NCBI GenBank assembly: GCA_029891385.1
Contig: JAIWQS010000251.1
Location: 434,001 to 498,000, forward strand
Reading direction: 5' to 3'
Source of the DNA: Erythroxylum novogranatense
Taxonomy: Eukaryota; Streptophyta; Magnoliopsida; Malpighiales; Erythroxylaceae
DNA length: 64,000 bases
A model generated the notes under the pieces. The model searched no databases and was not told the origin of the DNA. It saw nothing but the letters and a program-made list of their open reading frames with translations. Below, in pieces: positions 1 through 12,919 of this stretch; within the stretch, counting starts at the first letter, position 1; each line of letters begins with the position of its first letter. Made by a program: the position numbers and the translations under genes.

Positions 1-355
1 ACCGGATGTGACATATCTAATATGTAAATACCATTGCATAATGTACCAGTACCATAAAGCATTCCATTTGAGCTAATAGAACAACCATTGTTACCAAAAG
101 ACAAATGGAAACCAACTTTATTTAAACAAAAGCGCATAATATGTTCTTTGTTAACACGGGTACAAAATAACAATCATCCAAGTTAAGTACAAGCCCTTTG
201 GGAGTGTCAAAACATAAGTCCTTACGGCTAATGCAGAACTCTTGCTCCATTGCCAACACGCAGTCCATTTCTCCCTTTATGAGTCGCCATCGTCCTCGAG
301 GCCCCGTGATATCATTGCATATGTGTGAGCCACAACCGTATCTAATACCCATATG
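1..355 (-). pseudogene. copia pol, protease and pre-integrase start (broken)
   Basis: The minus-strand translation shows the copia protease signature GCGSHICND, followed by a segment ending in the FVPVLTKNI region and then a stretch resembling the pre-integrase domain (ending YILDMSHP near base 1). The usual DTG just before the cysteine is displaced by what looks like a one-base deletion, since the Asp-Thr codons are present in a neighbouring frame. A stop follows about 15 residues later. It would have supplied the aspartic protease that cleaves Gag-Pol. The fragment is inactive. Confidence 0.8.
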
Positions 356-1222
356 TTATGATCGAAAAAAGATTAACCTCAATGACAAACATACACGAAG
401 AAGTCGAGGCATCGATGCCTTCTTACGCTTCGATTCTTCCAGATAGACTTTGCAATTACGCCTCCAATGACCAGTCTTACCACAATGGAAGCAGGTACCT
501 TTTGGTGCAGTCTCTTTGGTCTTCTTCTTGCCTTTCGCTGCACTTCCTTTCGGCTTCTGAGCCTTTTTCTTCTTCTGTTTCCTTTTCTTGGAACCAGAGG
601 AAGAAGAATCCACCAATAGCAACGCCTTGCTATCTTGCTTCACAGCTTGTTCTGCTGTCTTGAGCAGATTGATCAGCTCGGGAATTGTGGTGGATATTTG
701 GTTCATTCGATAGTTCAACACAAACCGTGAGTAACTATCGACAAACCAACAAGAATTAAGTCTATACTTAACTCGTAATCCATCACAAAACCTAAGACGG
801 CCAACCTCTCAATATAGCCATTCATCTTCAATGCATATTGCCTGCAGATGAACCAGAGTCATCTTCGTTGTAAAGAGCAACCTTGAGGTCTCGAACCGCT
901 CGGACCGAGCTTGCTCATCAAACAACTCTCTAAGATGAAACACAATCGTGTGAGCATCCATTGACTCATCGCCGCTTCGCAACTCAGTGACATCGATGCA
1001 AGCATAATGCGGTGGCTATGTCATCATCTTTTAGATGCTTACGATATGCCTTCCGATCATCATCAAGCTCCTTGACAAGTGGATCCCAAGCGAAAATCAA
1101 GGATATATCCTAGATCCTCATATCGAGAACAATTCTCGATTTCAGAGCCAATCAAGAAAATTTGGTCCAGATTAATTTGTTTGAGTCCATTAGAGCGCCA
1201 AGATTCACACTAGTCGACATCT
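356..1222 (-). pseudogene. copia gag with CCHC zinc knuckle (broken)
   Basis: Gag appears to start at the ATG ending at 1222 (MSTSVNLGALM) and runs leftwards. A stop follows after about 22 residues (IWTKFS then stop). A middle piece containing LRELFDEQARSERFETSR matches the conserved helix region of plant copia Gag. The C-terminal part has a lysine-rich tract and a zinc knuckle CFHCGKTGHWRRNC (CX2CX4HX4C) near 465-505. Gag forms the virus-like particle and the knuckle binds element RNA. Several stops and frame changes make it a pseudogene. The antisense frames over the same bases have no support. Confidence 0.85.
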
Positions 1223-3182
1223 TCAACCAACCTAAAAGTAGAGAGAAAGAAAGTTAGAATAGAATTAAATGTATGACCATAAGGACTTAAATGACATACA
1301 TATGGCTCCCACTAGTTTCAATGAATCCATAACCCTCATCATGAATCCAAGAAACAAATGGCACATTGACTGGTGGGTCGATATCCGACATTACTAAGAA
1401 TGACCTTGGGTTTGCCCAACAAGCCACCTTAGGTCAATCGGTAGGTATCGGACATACCAATTACATCTCAAATGCAACTATCGCCAGGTCTATCAACGGT
1501 TGATGTATGCACATACATTGGGTTATCAACACTTGATGCGTGTACATCTGATGTACACTACCCAATTTCGCCTCTTTCCACGTTGACCTTGAGTTTGCCC
1601 AACAAATCAACGCTTCTAGGAAAACCGACCCATTAATCCGAAAATCTCATTTCCATGGTTCGAACATATCCGTATAGGGCGAGCTTGAGTTTGCCCAACA
1701 ACTCAACCCTATAAGAACTCGGTTCTTACCATATTAATGGGGCGTTATTTTCATATTTAAATTGAGGATTTAGGTCTCATCTTTCTAATCTCATCCAAGG
1801 ATCATAGTCACCATGACTATATGGTCTGATTTAGGGCATTGCATCAATCGCATTGAATTTATACCGAAAATCACCCATCATCCCACTCTGGCAAGTTTCC
1901 AGTTGACTAGCACTTGTGCGGTCGACTAGTCTTCTTCTTGTTCTTATTCCGAAGAGATCAAGTCGACCCAATGACCGAAACAACAGCACCAATCGACCGC
2001 TCGTGTTCGATCATTGGTGACAAGACAAGATATAAGTCCCAGTCGACTAGCCTCAGTGCCAGTCGACTGGTGACATGGAATTGCTCTTAAATCGGCTAAT
2101 TCTCAATCCACGTAGTTCCAATTCACAATACCAATATACCAAGTATATTATCCTTTATATTGATGTGCTAATGAATCATATTCATTAAAACGTGCTTGCC
2201 AATTAGTCATACTAGATGAGAAAAGCTTGAAACTGATTAATCACCATTAACTACTAGATTTCCACATAATTTTAAGAATATCAAATTATCATGCTAAGTA
2301 TCTCTAGGTAGGTTACACGTTATCAAGATTACTCCGGCACTTGTCACACAAATTGCGACGGCCAAAATAACCAAGATAACGGAATAAGCTAACGAGACGC
2401 TAAAGTGACCTATTCGACATCCAAAATTATTGAAACCCAAATTCAAGAATCTCATCTTGGGATGCATGCCACATCAATATAACACATTTTAATCACTATA
2501 AAATGATTCAAGGCATTGGAAATGAGAAATACACAACCAATCATTCCAAACAAAATAGACCCAGCAACTTTCTCAAAACTGCTAAGCTCAACATTTTGCT
2601 CAAAATGATCATTGAAACACTTTCAATAAATACTGAGAAAATTACAGAGGTGAAAACATGTTCCCAAAATACTCCATGAATTTTTCCAGGATTTATTTCC
2701 CACAAAAACTCATTGAACCTCAGCAATCTAGCCGAACCAGAATCTGTGTTCTCCAACACAGACATTTCCATCAGCACACAAGAAATCCGGAAATAAATGG
2801 TAAATCACCTTGAAAACATTTTTGCATCCACAAAGACATTCACAAACATCTTAGGGACATGTCGGTGAAAACTAATCTGAAAAAACAATTTTTCTAGAAA
2901 TTATTCTCGAATTTACAAGTATACCTGTTTCAGAAACGTTCAACAAGACAGCATCCGAAACTTAGGGAATTAAATTAGCAAAACCATATCAATCGACATC
3001 GATAAATTTTTTCCTTTCATAGACACATTCAGCAACATCTTATGAGCAAGTCTATGGCAGAAAATTTCGAAAACCCTAAGTCTATACTGATTTCGAAATT
3101 CACAGAAGCAGCATGCTACACAGCTCAATTCACAATGGAATTCCGACCTAGTTATCATTTCGACTGTTTATACAACACAAGC
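1223..3182 (-). other. non-coding leader of the copia element
   Basis: About 1.96 kb lies between the primer binding site and gag with no credible reading frame. It contains three copies of the phrase CTTGRGTTTGCCCAACAA (near 1404, 1588 and 1683) and a cluster of GTCGAC palindromes at 1901-2068. A leader this long is unusual for copia, but several plant lineages have long ones. Confidence 0.6.
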
Positions 3183-3195
3183 GGCTCTGATACCA
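3183..3195 (-). promoter_or_regulatory. primer binding site (initiator tRNA-Met)
   Basis: On the minus strand the sequence is TGGTATCAGAGCC, complementary to the 3' end of plant initiator tRNA-Met, one base after the LTR end. It primes minus-strand DNA synthesis. Confidence 0.9.
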
Positions 3196-3196
3196 C

Positions 3197-4640
3197 TGTA
3201 GGAAAATCCCGGGGTGTTCATCACATGAACACAGTGCGGAATTTAAAATTTTAAGTCCCAAGACATTCCCGAAAGCCAGGATCCATATGTATGTACAAAC
3301 AATCAAACCATAACGACCAAAGGAGACCGTCTCTAACGGTATCCACGCAGAGGTCGGAAAACCTAACCGGGACAAACTCTTTTGACCCGGGAATAGCTAG
3401 ACTAAATAAAAGAGTGCTAGCTCTTACCTTAGCCTTGGAGAGCAAGTGAAATGATCAAGAGAAGCCTTGGAGAAGTAGAAGCCAACTTGAGAGGAAGAGA
3501 GGAAGAAGATGAAAAACCCTTTTTCAAAGCTTAACCATTAAGCTTTCGATTCTTTCCTCCAAAACCACCGTATCCTCACTCTTCTCTAACCTTCTTATAT
3601 GTCTTTTAACTAATTAAAATACATAGAAAGGCTTGGTTTGGAGGATAGCCACGTTGGTGGCATAAAATGCATTGAAATGTTAACTTAATAATTAAGTTTG
3701 ACTTTTCAAACTAACATTTTTCTCCATGCTTATGGCTTCCACTGAAATTCATATATATATATATATAATTAATTAATTCTTAATTAATTATATATATATA
3801 TATATTTGCTGAAGAGGTCCAGTCAAACTGGGGTCGGTTCTACCGGCCTACCGGGCCCCGGTACTGAAAAATCGCCGGAGACGGTTTTCAACAATGTTGA
3901 TGTCGCGATCTCATCGGGACATATCCCAATCTCATCAGGATCCAGTTAATCCTATTGCTCTCCCTATATCGGATCTCTGTCCGAAACTATTTTACAGATT
4001 CTCCGAGTCACTCTTATGCGTGTGACCCATTAGGTTCCCGGTTATGTTGGTCACTTAGATTAACACTTAATCTGAGCAAGTCATGAGCGATATCTAGCAA
4101 CACATCATGACCCCCAATTGACCGGAAAGTAATTGGTTTGACTAATGAAACCATATCACGAACCCTTCCATAGACAATTACCGTGCAATTCGTCCTTTCA
4201 CCATGCTATACCCCACTTAGTTTGAGTGTGGGCAATGTGTCAACTCTTACTAGACTGATTAGATCAAATCTAGTCCAAGTGTAATCTCAATATTTACAAT
4301 TTTCTGAGATCTACTGCTTGATCCAATCAAGGAGTTTGACATGTGCTAGTCTATCCGGATTAACGATGTTCAGTCTCGTTAATCCTATGACTAGGGATAA
4401 TTTAGATACTGACATAATTGCACATGATAGGAATCTCAGTAGTATGATCGCATCATAATTTCCTTCATGCTATGTCATGTATTAGGGACTTCATTAATTT
4501 GATTAAAGATCACTGTCAATTCATAATAAAATGAACATCAAATAAATGAAATATGCCTTGCTTTATTTATTCATAAAGTCTGTACATGACTATGAACAAA
4601 ATGCGCTAAAGGGGATTGCCTTTAGGGCACTACTCTAACA
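3197..4640 (-). repeat. 5' LTR of the copia element
   Basis: The LTR begins TGTTAGAGTAG at 4640 on the minus strand and ends CTACA at 3197 next to the primer binding site, giving 1,444 bp with TG...CA ends. AATAAATAAAG near its start could serve polyadenylation. It contains a large AT palindrome at 3751-3805. Confidence 0.85.
3751..3805. repeat. AT-rich inverted repeat inside the copia LTR
   Basis: Two arms of about 26 bp made of (AT)n plus AATTAATTAA pair around the three bases 3777-3779 (TTC). The pairing is close to perfect and could extrude as a hairpin. Confidence 0.85.
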
Positions 4641-6038
4641 TTTCTTACTCTATCTCAGTGATTCTAGGTACAAACCTCGATATTATTTATAATTCCTTGT
4701 CAATCACCTCTTGCTCATAAATATTTATTAGTTATTTTTACTACTTCCTGAAAAATCCCTTTCAACATTTCATATTATCTTGAAAGATCAATTCGTATCA
4801 TGACTTCAATGGTCAATACATCCGTGAGAATGAAGCTCAAAGAGGCATTAAGCACTTTCATTTACATTAACACCCTGGCAAATACCATCCAAAATCCTTA
4901 CCTCTTCTCGACGGTTGTGTTTATATCACATAGCCACGCACTCACATTTGCTATCGTTACTTACATTCCAATTACTCTAGATAACCTTTCTATCCTTGTC
5001 CCACCCATGGCTAGAATTTCCTATCGATCATTACAGGAACCTATTTTGTAAGCCAATAAAGTGGCTTGCACTCCTTCCTCACATTAACACATATGTTGAC
5101 AGCGAATCTATTTCAGTTTTTCCAGTATTTAACTCTTCTTCGAATACAACATGCTATCACGATCACATCGTGAGTGCATTTACTCTTTTCCGTTGAGTTA
5201 TCCTCTTTTTCATATTCGCATGCATAAATACAATCCAACCTAAGCGCATTTCAGGTATCCCGTTTCATCACTTGTACAATCCTATTCCTATTATTTCATC
5301 ATTCATCTGTATATTCTCAACCCATTCAAAATTATATAGAACAATTATTTCTTTTGACCGGCTTGTACGCCTTAATCTCATCATTTCAATTTCTTCCTGG
5401 CAATATCTTCATTTACAATACTATATATTCCATAATACACACATCAACACAACTGCACTTTATTTACCTTCTCGAACCTTGTACTCTTTTTCTCATTTCC
5501 ATTTATCCCCATTTTATCGGACATACCAAACAAAATCTAAAATACCGAGTCATCCCGAACCTTTTGATCTCATGTAGACATATTCACTCATACTCCTATC
5601 ACTTTTTAACCAATATTCCTTTCATGTCCATATTTAACCTGTCTAGACTATCGCAAATGTCACTTTCTTTTTTACACGTTAAGTCTCATTAGTCATTTTG
5701 ATGTCACTACTTTTCCCAAATCAGTCCATGTCACTGTATTCACATTCATATCACAATCGAGGGGTTATAACCACAGCACAATATGAATATCAGTATTTGT
5801 TTTTCTTTTTCCCATTCCTAATTGCCCATAACCCTTGTTTGGCTCATATTTTGACATATCATCACTTTCCTCACTCTGAATCACTTAACACATGTTCATG
5901 AATATGACTCATATGCATATGACTCAGACTAGGGATCAGTTGCTACGGTCTGCTCTGACATGACTTTAATGTATGTGACTTAACCCATAGTTCAGACAAT
6001 GTCCGAGAAGCTCGTATACGGGCTCGATACCACCTAAA
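4641..6038 (-). other. probable leader of a minus-strand gypsy element, non-coding
   Basis: This 1.4 kb is bounded by the copia LTR on the left and by a gypsy LTR with an adjoining primer-site-like sequence on the right. That places it as the start of the gypsy internal region, interrupted by the copia insertion. The frames in it (for example 4800-5051 and 5272-5692) are AT-rich, overlapping and without recognisable domains, so I call no gene. Confidence 0.5.
6021..6032 (-). promoter_or_regulatory. degenerate primer binding site of the gypsy element at 6039
   Basis: On the minus strand it reads TGGTATCGAGCC, six bases after the LTR end. It differs from TGGTATCAGAGCC of the other elements by loss of one base, consistent with decay. 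Confidence 0.65.
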
Positions 6039-9000
6039 TGTAACACCCACCCCGCATGACCGAACCCAACATCGATGGTGATATCCGAGTTCGTGCCTCA
6101 TGAGGGTGGCGTCTACATCACTCGATCGATCAAAACTCAAGATAAATAAATTTTTTAAACGCACATACATACACATCACATATTATCGGAAAACAATTTA
6201 CATACACAATTTAATGGCCTCGTGGCCCTTTTCATATTACAATTTATTTCAGTCATTGACTTTACAAATTGTCCAAATCAAGAATACAAAAGTCAAAAAA
6301 TAGAAATACACTAAGACATGACGCCTAATGGCGATCCCGACCACTTCTCTGCTTCCTTAACCAGCAGATGTCATACGCCCGTTGCCTAACGGGGTATTCT
6401 TCTGAGTCCTAAAAATAATTGCAAATTTTGGGTGAGTTTTGCGAACTCAGTGAGAAACCATCATCGATGGTTCACCCAATTCATGCAACACGTCGTTTCA
6501 CATAACATATATTCACATTCCTTGCATATTTAAGCACATTGCACAGTTCCAATTGAACGCAAACCATTTATACATTTCACACGGTTATACATACAGAACC
6601 AATTGAATTCGTAAAACATTCAACCATAAGACAGTTGTTTCCCAATTTACATTCAGAAATACCACGGAATTACAAGGCAATGAGCCTTTCATTCATTCAA
6701 AGAAGTGCAATCCAATGCATATGTAATGCGCATGTGACCCTTTCCAATTTATTACGGTGTTGTGACCGAGCGCCTAAACTGTTCCAATATGGGCACATTA
6801 ATCGGTGAGCCTGAGGCTCTGAACTGTCCCAATATGGGCGCATTAATCGTTGAACCAAAGGCTCTGAATCACTGTGGGGCTCAAGGCCCAATACAAACGT
6901 TGAGCTAGTAGCTCTCGGTGGCTGCTCCGGTCACAACTCTTATTAACTGATCATGCGTTTATGCATGGAATGCATGTGTCACAATTAAATAATACGACAT
7001 CACAATCGAATCCAATTTATCATATTCAAACAATTATTTCACAACGATTCACAGTATAACCATAAACACGATTGATAATCCCAAATTAACACATTCACAC
7101 AATTGGTTCACAAATAATCGCATTCCAATCACAGTCAATCACAGTCAAATCACAAATAGCAAGTAGGACACTTCTATGTCAGTATCTCCCAGTACATCGG
7201 GCACCTTCGGCCCGAAATCAGTCATAAATAAACACATGGCCCACCGTTATCTCCACAGTGTTATAAGTTAAAAATTATAAACAATTAATAATCAAGAAAC
7301 CATCTAGGTTACTCACCTAATAACTTCCGAGCTAATGCCGGGAAGTCTCTACCACGTCCGTGGAACTACGATCCAACTGAGCCTCTATAGCAATTAAAAT
7401 AAGTACACATTACCAACTGTATAGTTAGAATGACCAAACAATGCACATGGAATCATTAAAACGTGTATAATGCATGTTCATGGCATTCCCGGCCCTAATC
7501 CAAAATTTTCCCGTCATAATAATTTCATCTAAAAATTAGAAAGCTATAGCCACTGACAGCACTCAATTCGGACCTCGATCGGTCCAAAAATAAATAAAAC
7601 AGTGACCATAGAACAATTACCCGGATCCACGTTAATTTCTCAGCTAAAAATTCCCAATTTCTCACAAAATGAAATTCAATATTTTACAAATCCGATGCCT
7701 CAAAAATCAGGTCAATCGGACGTCGGACGGAAAAGAAATTGACAAAAGAAACCAAAATTCAAATTAAACACTTAACATCTATATATATATAATCCTTATT
7801 CCCTTCTTTATTTTCCTGATTTCAAGCCAACTTTCAACACCAATAACTCATGGCACACAATTCAGAAAATTACCAACTATATCTCATTGGAAAGATCATG
7901 AAACCCTCTACAATTCTCAAGAAGACCATAAAAATCAATTTCACCCCTAAGGGTGTCAAAAATCCTATCAAACCTACTGCCTACTCAAAACCTATCAACA
8001 CAGGGCAGTACATTGCAAATTCAATAACTCTCTGATTCTTCAGTCAACAATTACACAATAATTAAGGCAGTAAGATCACAATGTTATCTACAACTTTCAT
8101 GAACAACCCAAAATCAAATTCACTTGCTAACAAGGTCAAACAATTCCACAAAGAATCTGCCTACTGAAATCAACCAATCTGGACAGTAATTTTCCAAACA
8201 GTGCTTCTCTTAACAAAAAAGTCACAAAATTCACTACCTTATATCCCTGAAAAGATAAGATCTCAAACTTCAATTTTCATGAAGAACTCAAACTCCAATT
8301 CGATTTCTAACAATTTCAAAACTGTTATGGAAGCTACTGTCATGATCAGCGATTCACAACCTAGTTTAGGTTCAGTTTTTGCAAAATCATAACTCCCAAA
8401 TATGACCTTAAAAAATTACATGCCATATATAATTTTCAAGATAATTTCTTTCTCTACAACTTTTCAAAAGATCACTTATACCAATTCAGTCCACATAAAT
8501 TGGTAAAATTGCCTCCAATCCGAAAGCTCACAAAATCGACAATGAGGCTAGCTTTCCACAAATGACAGAAAATCAGTCAACATGCCACAATGCATAACTC
8601 CCAATATACATATCGAAAAATTGCAAGATCAGAGGAAATGGAAAGCTATCTTAATATGCTTCAACTTTCATGAAGACCATGTTCCCTAATTCCATGTCAA
8701 TTAATTTAGAAAAATCAACAAAACACATTAGTCATACTTGCAGTTACTGTTCACAGACAATAAAACAGTAACTTTCCATGCAAAAATTCACCCTTCTAGC
8801 ATTACAATCTAATAACACCTATTTCACACAAAGTTGTAGCAAACATCCCAAAGTTTCATTGAGCACAAACCTTACCTCATTTTCTCACCTACACAATTAG
8901 TTATGATCAAAACATTGCAATAGGGTCAATAACAATTTTTCAGCTTACATCAACAACCAAACTCCTATCACTTCTAACACCTATAACACATCACTAAGCA

Positions 9001-10136
9001 TCCACTTATACCTCTAATTAAGTCACAATTTTATCACAACATATACTTATATAAGAGAGCATAAGTGGCAGCACTTACACAAATTATCTTCCTAAGTTTT
9101 CCATTCATCAAACCTTGCAAAACTCAATCCAAACCAAGCCAAAATCAATGGAACTATAGTCATTCATTTATCCATACACAAGCATGCTTTTAAACCCATT
9201 CAAACCTACCCTTATCATCATGAAATAAATGCACAAGTGATTCCCATAATGGCTTCTAACTACCAAAAGCATAAGAACAAACATCAATACTCACCTTAAA
9301 CAAGTTCAAGCTATCAATTCTTCAAGTCCTCCAACCAACACCAATTCCTTCACCTCACTTTACTTATACAAAATCACCATTTTTAAGAGATGGAGGAGGC
9401 TTAAGCTTGAACACATGGAAAGGAAACACTTAAGGTAGAAGAGAAGAGAGCAAGTAGGCTAGAATAAGTAGAAAACCAAAGGAGAAGAGAAAGGAAGAGG
9501 AACCCACGAATGGAGGAGAAGAAAGCCTTAAATCACCTTTTTGTTTTACTCTTTCCCTTAAAGTGTCGTGGAAGCTTAAGTGTTTTAGGTTAAATAAAGA
9601 ACCATTAAATCTAAGACTAAGTAGGCAAGTGACATGTGTCACTTGCCACTTGTCTTTTTCTAATTCCTCTTAAGGCTCTTTCCAATTTCAGTTAAATTTC
9701 TAGTCCAACTTGTCTCCAAATTCCAATGGCTCAGAGTTCATAATTCCTAAAATCATATGTCTAATAGTCTAGTGCTATTTGACCGTCAATTTTCAGTACC
9801 GGAAATCCATTCAGTCAGCCAGTTGAAATTTTTCCGGCCCGGGCAAGTATCCCGAAAAATTCCAGAAAAATTTCCATAAATCCCTAAAAATGTAAAACAC
9901 TCAACGGTGCACTCCAAATAATTTTTTAAATACGATTATCCCATAAATTTCACAAAAGATCTCAATTTGAAACCTAAGCCGGAAAATGTCATGAATGCAT
10001 GTATACCATGTGCAAGTACAACAAACCATCAATCATAGAGGCTATATGTTGTATGTGCATGCCGAGATATAATTTAATACTTCTAACCCGTCCCAAATTT
10101 CCAATAAACCCTTCCTATGGGAGATGGAATGTTACA
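6039..10136 (-). repeat. 5' LTR of a gypsy element (group A, 4.1 kb)
   Basis: The LTR reads TGTAACATTCC from 10136 on the minus strand and ends GGGTGTTACA at 6039. It resembles the solo LTR 17764-21674 along its length. It has the paired hairpins at 6433-6449 and 6456-6472, two tandem copies of a roughly 51 bp GC-richer unit near 6770-6890, units of about 180 bp across 7911-8662, and a U3 palindrome at 9624-9647. The open frames inside it are short and AT-rich and are not genes. The right end joins a copia integrase fragment, so the element inserted into an older copia copy. Confidence 0.85.
9624..9647. repeat. 24 bp palindrome in the U3 part of the group A LTR
   Basis: Arms GGCAAGTGACA and TGTCACTTGCC (11 bp, perfect) surround TG. 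A related palindrome (8 bp arms TAAGTGAC/GTCACTTA) lies at 39217-39236 in the H 3' LTR at a similar distance from the LTR start. It could be a promoter-protein site, which is inference. Confidence 0.7.
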
Positions 10137-11085
10137 TTAAGACACTTAGATCAGATCGAGGTGGTGAATACTTAGACTACGAGTTTCTTGTTTACTTAAA
10201 AGAGAATGAGATTCTCTCACAATGGTCTCCTCCTGCAACTCCACAAAATAATGGAGTTTCTAAGATGAGAAATTGTACACTATTAGATATGGTACATTCC
10301 ATGATGAGTCATGCAGTCCTTCCTATATCCTTTTGGGGATACGCAATTGAAACTACAATATATCTTCCAAATAGAGTTCTATCTAAATCAGTTGATAAGA
10401 CACCATATAAGATATGGATTGGTAGAAGACCTAGATGATCACACTTTAAAGATTTGGGGATGTGAAGCTTATGTGAAGCATGTTATATCTGATAAGTTTC
10501 AAGCCAAATCAGATAAATGCAAGTTTGTGGGGTATTTGAAAGAAAGTTTCAGTTATCAATTCTATCATCCCATTGAGCAAAAGGTGTTTATCTCAAGACA
10601 TGCTACATTCTTAGAAAGAGAATTTATTCTTAAAGAAAGTAATGAGAGTGAGGTTGAACTTCGAGAAGTTCAAGAACAGCAAATTCACGTCGACATGGAA
10701 CAAGAACCTTAAGTTGATACATTTGATGTACAACCGAGAGTTCAAGAGGCACATAGTCTGCAATGAACTAGTAGGATACGTCGTGCTCCCACTAGATTAG
10801 ATCTACATATTAAACATGGAAAGGATAACGTATCACTCATAGATGATGAGCCTACTACTTTTAAAAAAGCAATGTCAGACATCGATTCTTTAAAATAGAA
10901 AGAAGCCATAAACTCTAAAATAGAATGCATGTACACTAACTAAGTATGGACTTTGGTGAATGCACCTGAAGGTATAGTACCAAATGGGTGCAAATGGATT
11001 TTTAAGAGAAAAACTGACATGGACGGAAATGTACATACTTATAAAGTAAGGTTGGTGGCGAAAGGTTACAGACAAAAACAAAGTG
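10137..11085 (+). pseudogene. copia integrase to reverse transcriptase fragment (decayed)
   Basis: The plus-strand translation begins in the integrase core (TLRSDRGGEYLDYEF with the second catalytic Asp), continues through the region ending MVHSMM and the WGYAIET segment, then shifts frame near 10435. The second frame has IWGCEAYVKH and CKFVGYL, typical of the copia integrase C-terminal region. After several stops it reaches the start of RT (PNGCKWIFKRKTDMDGN and VRLVAKGY near 11050). The Glu of the DDE triad, expected after the NNGVS segment, reads Lys. The N-terminal half lies beyond the gypsy insertion, and the sequence stops abruptly near 11085. This is the oldest copia remnant here. Confidence 0.85.
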
Positions 11086-12129
11086 TTTACCTAATCCTTA
11101 TGCAATCCTTTATCAATAATTGACTCTATTTATCTAAGTGCATATCCTAACTATTATGACTTATCAAAGTGTTTAGCCTTTATCTTGATTAATTTTAATC
11201 TCAACTTGCAAACATAATCCATTTCATTCAGAATGGTTTGGCAAAAATTTCTTAGACATTTTATTTCATCAACTTCTAAAAGCATTAGGCATAAAAAAGA
11301 CATTAAAAGAAACTACTCAAACATCCTAAAAATGTTCAAAATATCCACAAAATCATAACAAAGAAGCATATCCAACCCCACACCTATTTAAAACATTGTC
11401 CCCAATATTTAACAGTAAAGCACAAAAATATAAAAGGTAGGAAATGAAAGAGAAAAGAAAAAGATACTGCCCTATTTTTCTTTTTTGCTTTGGATGGGAA
11501 ATTTAGCAGGATTACATAGTGGTTAGGTCTGTTATAAGTAATGGGTGTTGTTATTGGCTCGTCGAGGTGTGACTTGAGTGGTAATTGTATGAAAAGAGGA
11601 GATTTTAGAGTTTTCTAGCTGTGCCCTTTAATTTTTCTCTTAATGCTCATATATTTACATGATTACAAGAGACATACATAGTTTCAATACATGGGTGTGT
11701 AAATTTTACACGTTTATAGTTTGATACATGCTCTAAGGATATAGGTATGTCTAGATATTTAAATGGGTGTGTCAAATCTACACACATTGTGTATCTTTGT
11801 GAGTTAGCTCCTCCAATATCACAACAATTTGTTACACGTGCAAGATACACGTGCATGTGCGGGTACTTACAAAGGTATATGAGTTCTCACAGAGCTGTTT
11901 ATCTTTGAAACATCTTGCATTCCTTTTTTTTTTCTTGATTCATCCAAATTCCATCCTTTTTTAGTCTATAAGGTAAGTAAAACATACAAAACCTAAAGAA
12001 ATTTGACAAACATAAATGAAATAAAACAAAACAAAACAATAGATAAGCTTAAGGTGCCTCATAAGAGTGTTTTCATTTAACATAATTGGTTCGATGGTGT
12101 AATCATTTATCCGTCAGGATTAGTTTTCT
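11086..12129. other. about 1 kb without recognisable genes
   Basis: AT-rich DNA between the copia and Athila-like fragments. No frame shows a domain. Small features are the perfect palindrome GTGTAAATTTTACAC at 11697-11711, a related phrase GGGTGTGTCAAATCTACAC near 11765, and repeated ACACGTGCA near 11835-11860. It may be LTR or leader remnants of either flanking element, but I cannot assign it. Confidence 0.5.
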
Positions 12130-12919
12130 CTATCTTAAAAGCTCTTGCGATAATGAATTAATGAAACCAGTTGAAAATATAGGACAATCTATATTAGGGG
12201 ATTTAATAATATCATGATTTTGAAATTTAATCATATCCCCATCAAACTCTTTTGTTATAGCTTTATTATGCACATTAAATTTTGTCCTGAAAATTTTCAT
12301 AAATGGCCTTCCTAACAAAATGGGTGCTGATTAATCATCATTTTCTATATCCAAAACATAGATTTTAGCAAAAAATCCTTTACTATCACCTTGGGATATG
12401 CATTAGACCTATCTGTCAATTGAATCACCACTGCCATCATTTCTAATGGTTCTAATATGAGAGTTAATAATTAGAATAATGCATGATGTTTATGGATGTA
12501 CCTAGATCTAACATTGCCTTTTCTATTCTAGTCTCACCAATAGTGCAAGGGATGAAGAACATACTTGGATCTTTGCACTTCTCAAGAAAAAAATTTTGAA
12601 TTACTGTTGAAATATTTTCATTCACTTTAATTTTCTCAATTCTTTTTAACTTTTTCCTTCTTTTCATTATACAAAGTTCTTTCAAGAATTTAGCAAATTT
12701 AGGTACTTGTTTAATCGCATTGAAATGGGAGATATTTACCTCACACCTTTGAAATGTCGCATATAAATCAACATCACGCTCTCGTCTCTAGTTATCCTTT
12801 AATTCTTCTAGAGAAGGAGGAAGTATACCTAGGGGAGAGTTGGTAACTCATCCTCATATTCTAGTTTAGTAGAATTAGGTGCTGGAAATAGATTTGTCAG
12901 CTCTGTTTTGATCTCTTTT
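12130..12919 (-). pseudogene. Athila-like gypsy gag C-terminus and protease (decayed)
   Basis: On the minus strand the pieces in order are KEIKTELTNLFP with LEYEDELPTLP, then NAIKQVPKFAKFLKELC, then IPCTIGETRIEKAMLDLGTS (the protease active-site region, where DLGTS resembles the D-[LS]-G motif of this lineage), then MLGRPFMKIFRTKFNVHNK. This order is typical of the Athila/Tat branch of Ty3/gypsy. Stops and frame changes separate the pieces, and the RT expected further left is absent. A group B LTR inserted at its N-terminal side (12920). Confidence 0.75.

Larger units (their letters stand above)
1..4640 (-). mobile_element. Ty1/copia LTR retrotransposon, 5' half, cut by the window edge
   Basis: On the minus strand the order is LTR (4640-3197), primer binding site (3195-3183), a long leader, gag with a zinc knuckle, then the start of pol running off the window at base 1. 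This order and the gag/protease sequence are typical of plant Ty1/copia. The 3' half and second LTR lie outside, so the target duplication cannot be checked; the five bases right of the LTR are TTTCT. Gag and pol contain stops and frameshifts, so this copy is not coding-competent. It lies inside what appears to be the leader of a gypsy element (4641-6038). Confidence 0.88.

Noticed and set aside
198..663. Plus-strand frames over the copia gag/protease
   Set aside because: Antisense shadows of recognisable Gag and protease on the minus strand.
4800..5692. Several overlapping AT-rich frames
   Set aside because: Low-complexity Ile/Ser/His/Tyr composition, frames overlap one another, no domain, and the context is retrotransposon leader.
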